Of a DNA stretch of 64,000 nucleotides, positions 16,615 through 25,817 are shown in pieces. The position numbers were made by a program, and so were the translations under genes. The notes under the pieces are model-generated. The model made no database searches, had not been told where the DNA came from, and saw only the letters and a list, made by a program, of their open reading frames with translations. Origin of the DNA: Sulfurimicrobium sp964384915. Lineage in GTDB: Bacteria; Pseudomonadota; Gammaproteobacteria; Burkholderiales; Sulfuricellaceae. Location: NCBI GenBank assembly GCA_964384915.1, contig CAYLMA010000005.1:62001-126000 (forward strand). The letters are read 5' to 3'. Positions within the stretch are counted from its first letter, which is position 1, and each line of letters starts with the position of its first letter.

Positions 16615-18162
16615 TTAGCTATTGTCCGCGGGCGGGGCCAGTTCGGCGGGTTCCATCGATTCCTTGCGGCGCCGCGGGAACATGGAGATCTTGCTGATAC
16701 CGACCGAGGAACTGTTACCGAATGTGAAGCCATTCTGCCCCTGGAAGCCGTGCGCATCATCCAGGCGTTCTTCCTCATGACCGGTTGGGATCACAAAGCG
16801 GTCTTCGTAATTCGCGATGGCCAGATAACGGTACATTTCCTTGGCTTGATCTTCCGTAATCCCTGCAGCATCCAGCGCGCGGGTATCCGCGACACCTTCC
16901 ACGTGCACCGAACGCTGGTAGCTGCGCATGGCGATGAGGCGGTTCAACGCGCTAAGAATCGGCGCTTCCTTGCCGGCGGTAAGCAGGTTGGCCAGGTATT
17001 TGATCGGAGTGCGCATGGTGCCGGCCTGCGGAATCGCGCCGTCCGGACCGACCGGCAGGTTGCCCTGGTCGATCTGAGACTGAACCGGCGAAAGTGGCGG
17101 CACATACCAGACCATCGGCAGAGTGCGGAACTCGGGGTGCATCGGGAAAGCGATTTTCCAATCGATCGCCATTTTGTAGATCGGCGACTTTTGCGCTGCG
17201 ATGATCCAGTCTTCGTTGATCCCTTCGGCACGGGCAGCAGCAATCACGGCCGGGTCGTTGGGATCGAGGAAAATCTTGCACTGCGCTTCGTACAGATCCT
17301 GTTCGTTGCTGATGCTGGCCAGCTCTTCGATGCGGTCAGCGTCATACAGCATGATGCCGTTGTAGCGGATGCGGCCAACACAGGATTCCGAGCATACCGT
17401 CGCCATGCCGGACTCGACACGCGGGTAGCAAGCGATGCACTTCTCGGCCTTGCCGGATTCCCAGTTGTAGTACACCTTTTTGTAAGGGCATGCGCTCATG
17501 CAGAAACGCCAGCCACGGCACTTATCCTGATCGACCAGCACGATGCCATCTTCTTCGCGCTTGTAGATGGAACCTGACGGGCAGGCCGCCACACAGGCCG
17601 GATTCAGGCAATGATTGCAGATACGCGGCAAATACAGATTGAAGGTATTCTCGAACTGGCCGTACATCTCCTTCTGGATGTTATCCATGTTCTTGTCTAC
17701 GCTGCGCTTGGCGAATTCGCCTGCCAGATCGTCTTCCCAGTTCGGGCCCCAGGTGATTTTTTCGATGGGATCGCCAGTGAGCATCGACAGCGGACGTGCT
17801 GTAGGCGCCGCCTCGGACAGCGGCGCATTCTGCAGGCGCGCATAGTTGTAGGTGAACGGCTCGTAGTAATCGTCGATCTCGGGCAGATCTGGATTGGCGA
17901 AAATATTCAACAGCTTCGAAGCACGGCCGCCGGATTTCAGCTCCAGCTTGCCGCCGGCCAGCGTCCAGCCACCCTTCCATTTTTCCTGGTTTTCCCACTG
18001 CTTGGGGTAGCCGATACCGGGCTTGGACTCGACGTTATTGAACCAGACATATTCCACGCCCTTGCGGTTGGTCCAGGTGTTCTTGCAGGTCACCGAGCAG
18101 GTGTGGCAACCGATACATTTGTCCAGATTGAAGACAAATGCGAATTGTGCACGTATTTTCAT
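16615..18162 (-). CDS. narH: Respiratory nitrate reductase beta subunit NarH
   Basis: Encodes 515 residues. NarH carries three [4Fe-4S] clusters and one [3Fe-4S] cluster between NarI and NarG. Cluster motifs are CIGCHTCSVTCKNTW at the N-terminus, CNHCLNPACVAACPSG and CRGWRFCMSACPYKK. The tryptophan in CRGW replaces a cysteine, as is diagnostic for the [3Fe-4S] site. There is no signal peptide; NarGH faces the cytoplasm. It follows narG by 33 bases. Confidence 0.97.
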   Translation of the reverse strand: MKIRAQFAFVFNLDKCIGCHTCSVTCKNTWTNRKGVEYVWFNNVESKPGIGYPKQWENQEKWKGGWTLAGGKLELKSGGRASKLLNIFANPDLPEIDDYYEPFTYNYARLQNAPLSEAAPTARPLSMLTGDPIEKITWGPNWEDDLAGEFAKRSVDKNMDNIQKEMYGQFENTFNLYLPRICNHCLNPACVAACPSGSIYKREEDGIVLVDQDKCRGWRFCMSACPYKKVYYNWESGKAEKCIACYPRVESGMATVCSESCVGRIRYNGIMLYDADRIEELASISNEQDLYEAQCKIFLDPNDPAVIAAARAEGINEDWIIAAQKSPIYKMAIDWKIAFPMHPEFRTLPMVWYVPPLSPVQSQIDQGNLPVGPDGAIPQAGTMRTPIKYLANLLTAGKEAPILSALNRLIAMRSYQRSVHVEGVADTRALDAAGITEDQAKEMYRYLAIANYEDRFVIPTGHEEERLDDAHGFQGQNGFTFGNSSSVGISKISMFPRRRKESMEPAELAPPADNS

Positions 18163-18195
18163 GTGTTTCTCCTATTTATCCTGTTCACGCGACGA

Positions 18196-21100
18196 TCAAC
18201 GCTTGCCGATTCCGGGCGGGTTGAGCTGGGCTTCGCGTTCCGGGGTCAGCGGACGTTCCAGCCAGTCGATATCCTTATCCGCAACCTTGCGCATGATGAT
18301 CTCGGTATCGCGGTTGCAACCCACCGTGCCGTAATAGTTGAAGCTGTAGGCCAGCTGTACGTAGCCGCCAATCATATTGGTCGGCTTCATGACGACACGT
18401 GTAACCGAATTGAGAATGCCGCCACGCTTGCCGGTGGTATTCGATCCGGGCACGTTCACGATCTTCTCCTGGGCGTGGTACATCATGGCCACGCCGCGCG
18501 ACACGCGTTGCGATACGACCGCACGCGCCACGGTCGCGCCGTTGGCATTGATCGCTTCAACCCAGTCGTTGTCCTCGATACCGGCCGCCTTGGCATCGAC
18601 TTCGGAAATCCATACATAAGGGCCGCCACGGAACAATGTCAGCATGCGCAGATTGTCCTGGTAGCTTGAATGGATGCCCCACTTGGAGTGCGGCGTAATC
18701 CATTTCAGCTTGATGTGTTTCTCTGCCATGATGCTTGGCGCAAGATTGCCGAACGACTTCATGTCTTGCGGCGGTTTATGCACGCAGAAGCCCTCGCCGA
18801 AGTCCAGCATCCACTCGTGATCCTGATAAAAATGGGCACGGCCGGTCAGGGTGCGGAACGGGATGTGCTCGTGGATATTGGTGTAACCCGAAGTGTAGGA
18901 CACCGTCTCCGACTCAATCCCGGACCAGGTCGGCGCGGTGATGATCTTGCGTGGCTGCACCTGGATGTCGCGGAAAGTAATCTTGTCCTCGTGACGGGCA
19001 GAGTACAGGTGGTGATGGTCGATACCGGTCTTCTTGGACAGCGCGGTCCAGGATTTGTGCGCAACTTCACCGCAGGTCTCCGGCGCCATGCGCATCACCG
19101 AATCGCAAACGAAGATATCTTCCTCGAGAGAAGGCATGCCGAAAGAAACACCCGGCACTTTCACGGCACCATTCATTTCCCTGAGCTGGTCGTACTCCAT
19201 CTCGGTGTTCCAGTCGATACCCTTGACGTTGTTGCCCAGCTTGACCATCAAAGGACCGATAGCGATGTACTTCTTGTAGATGTCCGCATAATTGCGCTCA
19301 ACCACCTTGATCAGCGGCATGGTTTTGCCGGGAACCGGGTCGCACTCGCCCTTCTTCCAGTCCTTGACTTCACCGAATGGCTGCGCCAGTTCAAACGCCG
19401 AATCATGCTGCATCGGCAAGGCAATAATATCCTTGCGCGTGCCGAGATGTTTTTCGGCCAGGGTCGAGAAGGTCTTGGCGATATTCTTGAAAATCTGCCA
19501 GTCGGACATGGATTGCCAACCCGGCGACACCGCTTCCGACAGCGGATGCATGAAGGGGTGCATGTCGGTGGTGTTAAGGTCGTTCTTCTCGTACCAGGTA
19601 GCCGTCGGAAGAATGATATCGGAGTAGGCGCCGGTGGAATTCAGACGGAAGTTGATATCGACCATCAGATCCAGCTTGCCGATAGGCGCTTCTTCGTGCC
19701 ACTTGACCAGCTTGTTTTCCTTCCCGTCACCGGATTCCTGCAGCACGCCGTTCTGCGCGCCAAGCAGGTGCTTGAGGAAATATTCGTGTCCCTTGGCGGA
19801 AGTACCAATCAGGTTGGCGCGCCAGACGAACAGGTTGCGCGGCCAGTTGACCGGGTTGTCCGGATCGGCGAAAGCCACATCCAGCGAACCGTCCTTGAGC
19901 TTGCCAACCACGTGCTTGGCAATACCCGCCTCGTCAGTCGCACCGGCTTTTTCTGCTTCGGAAGCCAGATCCAGCGGGTTGGTATTCCAGTGCGGCGCGG
20001 ATGGCAGCCAGCCCATGCGCACGGCGGCCACGTTGTAGTCGGCCAGCGAGTAGCCCTTGTACTTGCCTTTACCGGCTGGCGAAGTGAGATCGTCACCGCG
20101 CAGCGTTTCATAACGCCACTGGTCGGTATGGAAATACCAGTAGGAAGTGGAGTTCATGTGGCGTGGCGGACGCTGCCAGTCGAGCGCGAAAGCGATCGGA
20201 GCCCAGCCAGCCTGCGGACGCAGTTTTTCCTGGCCCACGTAGTGCGCCCAGCCGCCGCCGGATTGACCCACGCATCCGCAGATGTGCAGCAGATTCATCA
20301 CGCCGCGGTACATCATGTCGTTGTGGTACCAGTGGTTGATCGCGGCACCCATGATCACCATGGACTTGCCATGCGTTTTGGAAGCGTTATAGGCAAACTC
20401 GCGTCCGGTGCGTTCAATGTCGGCAGCTTTCACGCCAGTCACTTTTTCCGCCCAGGCCGGTGTGTAGGCGACATTGACATCCTTGTAGCTCTTGGCCACG
20501 TTTGCGCCGCCCAGGCCACGGTCGATACCGTACTGAGCGACCTGCATGTCGAATACGGAAGCAACCAGGGCTTCTTCGCCGTTAGCCAGCTTCAGCTTGC
20601 GCACCGGCACATTGCGGTACAGCAAATCACCTTCACCCGGTTCGAAGTGCGGGAAGCCGACCGAAACCACGGCATCCTTGCTTTCGATGCAGGACAGTTC
20701 AGCCAGTATTTCCTGCTGGCTGGCAGCGTTTTTGGGCAGCAGGTTCCATTTACCCTCTTCACCCCAGCGGAAGCCGATCGATCCGTTGGGCACGACGAAG
20801 GATTTGCTCTTCTCGTCATAAACGATCGTTTTCCAGTCAGGGTTATTGGTCTCGCCCAACGCGCCGTCCAGGTCGGAAGCGCGCAGGCACCGGTCGGACA
20901 CATAACCCTCGCCATGCTGGCGCAACATCACCTGAATCGGCAGGTCGGTGTACTTGCGGGCATATTCCGAGAAATAGGGGTCCTGCTTGTCGATGTAGAA
21001 TTCTTTCAGGGCCACGTGGCCCATGGCCAGGAAGGCGGCCGTATCGGAACCCGGATTGACCGGCATCCACAGGTCCGATGCCTTGCAATATTCGGCATAA

Positions 21101-21951
21101 TCGGGCGCCATCGAGATGACTTTCGCGCCCTTGTAACGCACTTCGGAGACAAAGTGGGCATCCGGCGTACGCGTGGTCGGCAAGCTGGAGCCGCACACGA
21201 TGATGTAGGTGGAGTTATACCAGTCGGCCGATTCCGGCACGTCGGTCTGCTCGCCCCAGGTCTGGGGGGATGCTGCCGGCAGATCGCAATACCAGTCATA
21301 GAATGAGCCGCAGGCGCCGCCGATGAGCGACAGGTAGCGCGCGCCGGAAGCGTAGGAAATCTGCGACATCGCCGGGATCGGCGAGAAGCCGAAAATACGG
21401 TCCGGCCCATACTTCTTGATGGTGTGGACGTTGGCTGCAGCGATGATTTCTTTTACTTCTTCCCAATTGGCGCGCACGAAACCGCCCAGGCCGCGCACGG
21501 CGGTGTATTGCTTGCGCTTCTTTTCGTCAGCCTGAATCGCGGCCCATGCTTCAACCGGGTCCTTGCCGGACTTGCGTTCGGCGCGGTACAAGTCAAGCAG
21601 GCGGCCGCGGATCAGCGGGTACTTGATCCGCTGCGGGCTATACAGATACCAGGAAAAAGACGCGCCACGCTGGCAGCCGCGCGGCTCATGATCCGGCAAG
21701 TCCTCGCGGGTGCGCGGATAATCAGTCTGCTGCATTTCGAACGCCACCAGGCCATTCTTGACGAAAATCTTCCACGAACAGCCGCCGGTACAGTTCACGC
21801 CATGCGTGGAACGAACCACCTTGTCGTGCGCCCAGCGATGACGGTATGCATCTTCCCACTGACGATCCTCGTTGGTGACTACACCGTGGTCGTTGGAGAA
21901 GGTCTCCTTGTTTTTTTCAAAAAACTTTAAACGGTCGAGAAAGTGACTCAT
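18196..21951 (-). CDS. narG: Respiratory nitrate reductase alpha subunit NarG
   Basis: Encodes 1251 residues, full length. NarG is the molybdopterin catalytic subunit that reduces nitrate to nitrite in the cytoplasm. The N-terminal [4Fe-4S] site is HGVNCTGGCSW with the final cysteine in EPRGCQRG. The molybdenum-ligand aspartate region is TWGEQTDVPESADWYNS. The C-terminus (LAYSFNYYGTVGCNRDTEII) is also conserved. The N-terminus (FLDRLKFFEKNKETFSNDHG) is the usual remnant of a Tat signal. Located 67 bases after narK2 with its own ribosome site. Confidence 0.98.
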   Translation of the reverse strand: MSHFLDRLKFFEKNKETFSNDHGVVTNEDRQWEDAYRHRWAHDKVVRSTHGVNCTGGCSWKIFVKNGLVAFEMQQTDYPRTREDLPDHEPRGCQRGASFSWYLYSPQRIKYPLIRGRLLDLYRAERKSGKDPVEAWAAIQADEKKRKQYTAVRGLGGFVRANWEEVKEIIAAANVHTIKKYGPDRIFGFSPIPAMSQISYASGARYLSLIGGACGSFYDWYCDLPAASPQTWGEQTDVPESADWYNSTYIIVCGSSLPTTRTPDAHFVSEVRYKGAKVISMAPDYAEYCKASDLWMPVNPGSDTAAFLAMGHVALKEFYIDKQDPYFSEYARKYTDLPIQVMLRQHGEGYVSDRCLRASDLDGALGETNNPDWKTIVYDEKSKSFVVPNGSIGFRWGEEGKWNLLPKNAASQQEILAELSCIESKDAVVSVGFPHFEPGEGDLLYRNVPVRKLKLANGEEALVASVFDMQVAQYGIDRGLGGANVAKSYKDVNVAYTPAWAEKVTGVKAADIERTGREFAYNASKTHGKSMVIMGAAINHWYHNDMMYRGVMNLLHICGCVGQSGGGWAHYVGQEKLRPQAGWAPIAFALDWQRPPRHMNSTSYWYFHTDQWRYETLRGDDLTSPAGKGKYKGYSLADYNVAAVRMGWLPSAPHWNTNPLDLASEAEKAGATDEAGIAKHVVGKLKDGSLDVAFADPDNPVNWPRNLFVWRANLIGTSAKGHEYFLKHLLGAQNGVLQESGDGKENKLVKWHEEAPIGKLDLMVDINFRLNSTGAYSDIILPTATWYEKNDLNTTDMHPFMHPLSEAVSPGWQSMSDWQIFKNIAKTFSTLAEKHLGTRKDIIALPMQHDSAFELAQPFGEVKDWKKGECDPVPGKTMPLIKVVERNYADIYKKYIAIGPLMVKLGNNVKGIDWNTEMEYDQLREMNGAVKVPGVSFGMPSLEEDIFVCDSVMRMAPETCGEVAHKSWTALSKKTGIDHHHLYSARHEDKITFRDIQVQPRKIITAPTWSGIESETVSYTSGYTNIHEHIPFRTLTGRAHFYQDHEWMLDFGEGFCVHKPPQDMKSFGNLAPSIMAEKHIKLKWITPHSKWGIHSSYQDNLRMLTLFRGGPYVWISEVDAKAAGIEDNDWVEAINANGATVARAVVSQRVSRGVAMMYHAQEKIVNVPGSNTTGKRGGILNSVTRVVMKPTNMIGGYVQLAYSFNYYGTVGCNRDTEIIMRKVADKDIDWLERPLTPEREAQLNPPGIGKR

Positions 21952-22018
21952 TTATTCAACTCCTTATAAGGGTTAGTTATCGGCTGCGGATCGGCATTCA
22001 GGCCGGCCCGCATGCTCC

Positions 22019-23629
22019 TCACGGATTCTTGATTTCGGAACCTGAACGCAGGTAGAACCACCAGTTCAGGATGAGACACAGCGCGTAGAAAATCGCGAAG
22101 CCATACATTGCGTTTTGCGGGGTGCCGGCCTTGATTTGCGCACCGATGACCACCGGCGCGATAAAGGAACCGTAGGCGCCCACGGCTGAGGTCCAACCCA
22201 GCACCGGACCGGCTTGCAAGCGGTCGAAAATCACGCCGACGGTGCGGAAAGTGGAACCGTTACCAATACCGGTCGCGGCAAACAACACCACGAAGATCAC
22301 CATGAAGATGGTGAAATACTGCTCCGGGGTTGCTGAGCCGTAGGCCAGGAACATGACGTATCCTGCCGCCGCCGAAGCACCCACCATCACCACCGAGATC
22401 AGTTGCGTCACAATGGAGCCGCCCACCTTGTCTGAAACCCACCCACCGACCGGACGGATCAGGGCGCCAACGAAGGGTCCGATCCAGGCATAAGTCAGAG
22501 CTGAAGGGGCATTGGGGTTTTTCAGAGTATGCGTCATCAGGCCGGTAACCGGGTCAACCACGTGCTGGAAGCCAAAAATCACCGTAATTGCCAGCGGCAA
22601 AGCCATGGAAAAACCGATGAACGAACCGAAGGTGACGATGTAGAGCACGGTCATGGACCAGGTGTGCTTGTTCTTGAAAATGGCGAACTGCTTATCGATG
22701 TTGGCCTTCATGTCGCCAAAAGCCGCGAGCTTCATCACCAGCAGTGTGGAAGCAATAATCAGCGGCAAGGCAGCCCACATGTTCAGCAAACCCAGGCCGG
22801 TAGGGGCCGGCAGGTACAGATACAGGCCCAGGGCAGCCGTTCCGAACGCCAGGCCATACAGCCACAGGATCTTGATGAAGGCGGAAATCGTCGATCCGAT
22901 GTTGGGCGAGATGGGCACCAGATTATTCATGCCGAAAAAACCCAGAAAGGCTAGCGGGATCAGCGCCAGCAGCCAAACGAAGCCGGCATTCTGGATATAG
23001 GTGGGCGTGCCGGCAAGAATCTTGCCGAAAATCCAGCCGCTGTCCTTCATCAGTTCCATCGAGCCGCCCGCGAATGCGCCGAAAATGCCGGCGGTCATCA
23101 CCAGGGGGATGAGAATTTGCATGGTGGTCACGCCGAAATTGCCCAGGCCGGCATTCAGACCCAGCGCGGTACCCTGCAGGCGCTTGGGAAAGAAGGTGCT
23201 GATATTGGACATCGAGCAAGCGAAGTTACCGCCACCGATGCCGGACAGCAGCGCCAGCAACTGGAACACCCACAGCGGGGTGGACTGATCCTGCAGCGCG
23301 ACGCCCGTTCCGAAGGCGGGAATCATCAGCAGCGCGGTGGTCAGGAAAATCGTGTTGCGGCCGCCAGCGATGCGGATGAAAAAGGAGGCCGGAATGCGCA
23401 GCGTCGCGCCGGACAGGCCGGCAATCGCGGTCAGGGTAAACAATTGGTCCTTGGTGAAGGGGAAGCCCAGGTTGAGCATCTGCACCGTCACGATGCCCCA
23501 CATCAGCCAGATGGCAAAACCCATCAGCAGGCTGGGGATGGATATCCACAGATTGCGGTAGGCAATTTTCTTCCCCGTGGACTCCCAGAACTTCTGATCC
23601 TCCACATCCCATTCTTTGATATTGGCCAT
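22019..23629 (-). CDS. narK2: Nitrate/nitrite transporter NarK2-type
   Basis: Encodes 536 residues of the major facilitator superfamily with about 12-14 membrane helices. The nitrate-porter signatures appear as GIGGGNFACSMSNISTFFPK and as AGLGNFGVTTMQ. NarK2-type members usually exchange nitrate for nitrite across the inner membrane. It is longer than the other copy (narK1), with an inserted stretch around residues 240-320. An AGGAGAT ribosome site precedes ATG 23629. The pairing of two types directly before narG is known from denitrifiers such as Paracoccus, where they are fused. Confidence 0.93.
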   Translation of the reverse strand: MANIKEWDVEDQKFWESTGKKIAYRNLWISIPSLLMGFAIWLMWGIVTVQMLNLGFPFTKDQLFTLTAIAGLSGATLRIPASFFIRIAGGRNTIFLTTALLMIPAFGTGVALQDQSTPLWVFQLLALLSGIGGGNFACSMSNISTFFPKRLQGTALGLNAGLGNFGVTTMQILIPLVMTAGIFGAFAGGSMELMKDSGWIFGKILAGTPTYIQNAGFVWLLALIPLAFLGFFGMNNLVPISPNIGSTISAFIKILWLYGLAFGTAALGLYLYLPAPTGLGLLNMWAALPLIIASTLLVMKLAAFGDMKANIDKQFAIFKNKHTWSMTVLYIVTFGSFIGFSMALPLAITVIFGFQHVVDPVTGLMTHTLKNPNAPSALTYAWIGPFVGALIRPVGGWVSDKVGGSIVTQLISVVMVGASAAAGYVMFLAYGSATPEQYFTIFMVIFVVLFAATGIGNGSTFRTVGVIFDRLQAGPVLGWTSAVGAYGSFIAPVVIGAQIKAGTPQNAMYGFAIFYALCLILNWWFYLRSGSEIKNP

Positions 23630-23676
23630 GCCTATCTCCTATTTTAAAAAAATGCCAACTGCCATTCAAAACCTTG

Positions 23677-24936
23677 TTACTCCAGGATGTCTGCCGCCTT
23701 CCTCTTAGCCGCCGCCTTGTCCCGCGCCCGCACCTCGGTCCAGTACATCCACAACAGTGAAACAAAAACCACGCCGAACATCAGCATGAAAGCAGAGGAG
23801 CGGATACCCGTCAGATCCACCAGCGCGCCAAACATGATCGGAAGTAAAAAACCGCCCATCCCTCCTGCCAGGCCCACAATTCCTGAAATCACCCCAATGT
23901 TGTGCGGGTAGTCGTCGGAGATGTACTTGAATACCGATGCCTTGCCGATTGCGAAAGCAATTCCAAGGGTGAACATGATGACCGTGAATCCTGTCGGGCC
24001 CAGCCCTACGTGATAAGCAACCGGCCCGGTCACTGTTTTGATGGTCAACTCGGTCTGCGGGTAGGAAAGCAGGAAAAGGCACGTCAAGGACACCAACATC
24101 ACCCACCAAGTGATGGTATGCGCCCCAAACTTGTCGGAGTAATAGCCGCCCAGTGCGCGCAACACGCCGCCGGGGATGCTGAATGCCGCCGCCATCAAGG
24201 CCGCCGTCTTGAGATCGAAACCGTATTCGGTTATGTAGTACTTGGTCATCCACAGGGCGAGCGCCACATAGCCGCCGAACACAATTGAGTAGTACTGGCT
24301 ATAGCGCCACACTCTGGGATCTTTCAGTGCCGCGAGCTGCTCTCGCATCGTGACGGTTTTGCCCGCAGCGTGATCTGGACAGGTGTAAGAAAAAAACCAG
24401 AAAAGGATCGCGGTCACCAGCATCAGGGCTGCATACATCTGCGGCACCATCGCCCAGCCGTATGCCACCACGATGGCGGGAGCGACCAGTTTGGTCACCG
24501 CCGCGCCAGTATTGCCGGCGCCAAAGATGCCCATCGCGGTGCCTTGCCTGTTTTTAGGAAACCAGCGCGCGCAGTAGGAAATCCCTACAGTGAAAGATCC
24601 GCCCGCCACTCCCACGAACAAGCCGGTAACCAGGAAGTGCCAGAACTGGGTTGCCTGTGAAATCATGAAAATGGGAATAACCGTGGACAGCATCAGCACG
24701 AAAAATACGATGCGCCCACCGAACTTATCGGTCCACATGCCCAAAGGCAGGCGGATCAGGGAACCGGTCAACACCGGGGTGGCTATCAGAATGCCAAACT
24801 GGGTTTCATTGAGATCCAGCATCTTCTTGATCGGGATGCCGATCACGGCGAACATCATCCAGATCATGAAGCAGACGGTGAATGCTATCGTACTTGCAGT
24901 CACCACGGACCATGCTTTGTACTGTTGCGAAGCCAT
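23677..24936 (-). CDS. narK1: Nitrate/nitrite transporter NarK1-type
   Basis: Encodes 419 residues starting MASQQYKAWSVVTASTIAFT. An in-frame ATG 29 codons upstream is rejected because ATG 24936 has AAGGGAGGG at the right distance and the extra stretch is not membrane-like. MFS signatures are GVAGGSFTVGISYCARWFPK and GIFGAGNTGAAVTKL. NarK1-type members are thought to import nitrate with protons. It is the first gene of the narK1-narK2-narGHJI set. The leader between narL and this gene (206 bases) holds several inverted repeats. Confidence 0.93.
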   Translation of the reverse strand: MASQQYKAWSVVTASTIAFTVCFMIWMMFAVIGIPIKKMLDLNETQFGILIATPVLTGSLIRLPLGMWTDKFGGRIVFFVLMLSTVIPIFMISQATQFWHFLVTGLFVGVAGGSFTVGISYCARWFPKNRQGTAMGIFGAGNTGAAVTKLVAPAIVVAYGWAMVPQMYAALMLVTAILFWFFSYTCPDHAAGKTVTMREQLAALKDPRVWRYSQYYSIVFGGYVALALWMTKYYITEYGFDLKTAALMAAAFSIPGGVLRALGGYYSDKFGAHTITWWVMLVSLTCLFLLSYPQTELTIKTVTGPVAYHVGLGPTGFTVIMFTLGIAFAIGKASVFKYISDDYPHNIGVISGIVGLAGGMGGFLLPIMFGALVDLTGIRSSAFMLMFGVVFVSLLWMYWTEVRARDKAAAKRKAADILE

Positions 24937-24963
24937 ATAACCCTCCCTTAAGAGCCGAAAGTT

Positions 24964-25017
24964 TTTCGACACGCTGCCAGAATAGGCCTGGAGGGCCTTC
25001 TGGACTATTCGTCGAAA
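24964..25017 (-). promoter_or_regulatory. Nested inverted repeat in the narK1 leader
   Basis: TTTCGAC (24964-24970) pairs with GTCGAAA (25011-25017), and GAATAG (24980-24985) pairs with CTATTC (25005-25010), around a GGCC-rich centre. The structure ends 27 bases before the narK1 start and would fold in the leader RNA. Its role is unknown: a regulatory leader, protein site or processing signal are all possible. Confidence 0.45.
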
Positions 25018-25055
25018 GAACAATTACGGGAAGGCAAAAGGAGGGGGCGGAAGTG

Positions 25056-25100
25056 GCTGGAACTAGTTCCAGCAGCCCGAGTGACTAGTTACTTTGGGCT
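25056..25100. promoter_or_regulatory. Two adjacent palindromes centred on ACTAGT
   Basis: The first, 25056-25073, is a perfect 18-base palindrome, GCTGGAACTAGTTCCAGC. The second, 25074-25100, is an interrupted palindrome with AGTGACTAGTTACT at its centre and AGCCC/GGGCT arms. Both have ACTAGT in the middle and the centres are 22 bases apart, about two helical turns. This suggests a pair of operator sites for a dimeric regulator, between narL and narK1. There is no T-run, so it is not an ordinary terminator. It does not match the FNR box or the known NarL heptamer. Confidence 0.5.
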
Positions 25101-25142
25101 ATGCAATGCCAAAGGATGCGATTAACGAAACTCCGTCCGGCG

Positions 25143-25817
25143 TTACAGATCTTCCTTATGGGCCAGTCCATGCTCCACGGCATACACCGCGGCCTGCACC
25201 CGGCTGGTGAGATTGAGCTTCTTGAGTATGCTCTGGACATGGATTTTCACCGTGCTCTCGGCCACGTTCAGCGCGCGCGCCATTTCCTTGTTGCTGGCGC
25301 CCTTGGCAAGCAGGGTGATAATTTCCTTTTCGCGCGGGGTAAGCTTTTCACGCTCGGCCTCAGCTTGCTGTGGCGGCGCTTCGGTTTTGGGCTGGGTACG
25401 CAGACCCTGCACCAGTTTCCCCGTCATCAGCGGAGAAATGATCGATTCTCCCCGCGCGGCGCCCAGTATGGCGTTAACCAGATAATCGGTTTCGATATTC
25501 TTGAGCAGATAGCCAACCGCGCCAGCCCGAAGGCAATCCACCAGATCCTCGGCGTCCTCCGATACGGTCAGCATGACCACCCGCGTTTGCGGCGCCTCCT
25601 CGGCAATCAGGCTCACCGCTTCGCGCCCGCTGATGCCGGGCATGTGCAAATCCAGCAACACCACATCCGGCTTGAGCGATATGGCGCGTTTCACGCCCTC
25701 CAGGCCATCGCCCGCCTCGCCCACCACCTCGAAATCCTGCTGCCGCTGCAACAGCAGCTTGATGCCGCTACGAAACAGGGTATGGTCGTCAACGAGGAGC
25801 ACCCTGATCGGGGTCAT
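25143..25817 (-). CDS. narL: Nitrate/nitrite response regulator NarL
   Basis: Encodes 224 residues. The receiver domain (residues about 1-120) has the phosphorylated aspartate in VVLLDLHMPGISG. The C-terminal LuxR-type helix-turn-helix reads LTPREKEIITLLAKGASNKE, followed by MARALNVAESTVKIHVQSIL. In the known system, phospho-NarL activates narGHJI and represses other anaerobic genes. The start overlaps the narX stop by 4 bases, so sensor and regulator are coupled, and it lies directly upstream of the nar structural genes. Confidence 0.95.
   Translation of the reverse strand: MTPIRVLLVDDHTLFRSGIKLLLQRQQDFEVVGEAGDGLEGVKRAISLKPDVVLLDLHMPGISGREAVSLIAEEAPQTRVVMLTVSEDAEDLVDCLRAGAVGYLLKNIETDYLVNAILGAARGESIISPLMTGKLVQGLRTQPKTEAPPQQAEAEREKLTPREKEIITLLAKGASNKEMARALNVAESTVKIHVQSILKKLNLTSRVQAAVYAVEHGLAHKEDL

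Noticed and set aside
25056..25100. Intrinsic terminator for narL
   Set aside because: The palindromes have no T-run on the minus strand, and the gene order suggests a regulatory region.
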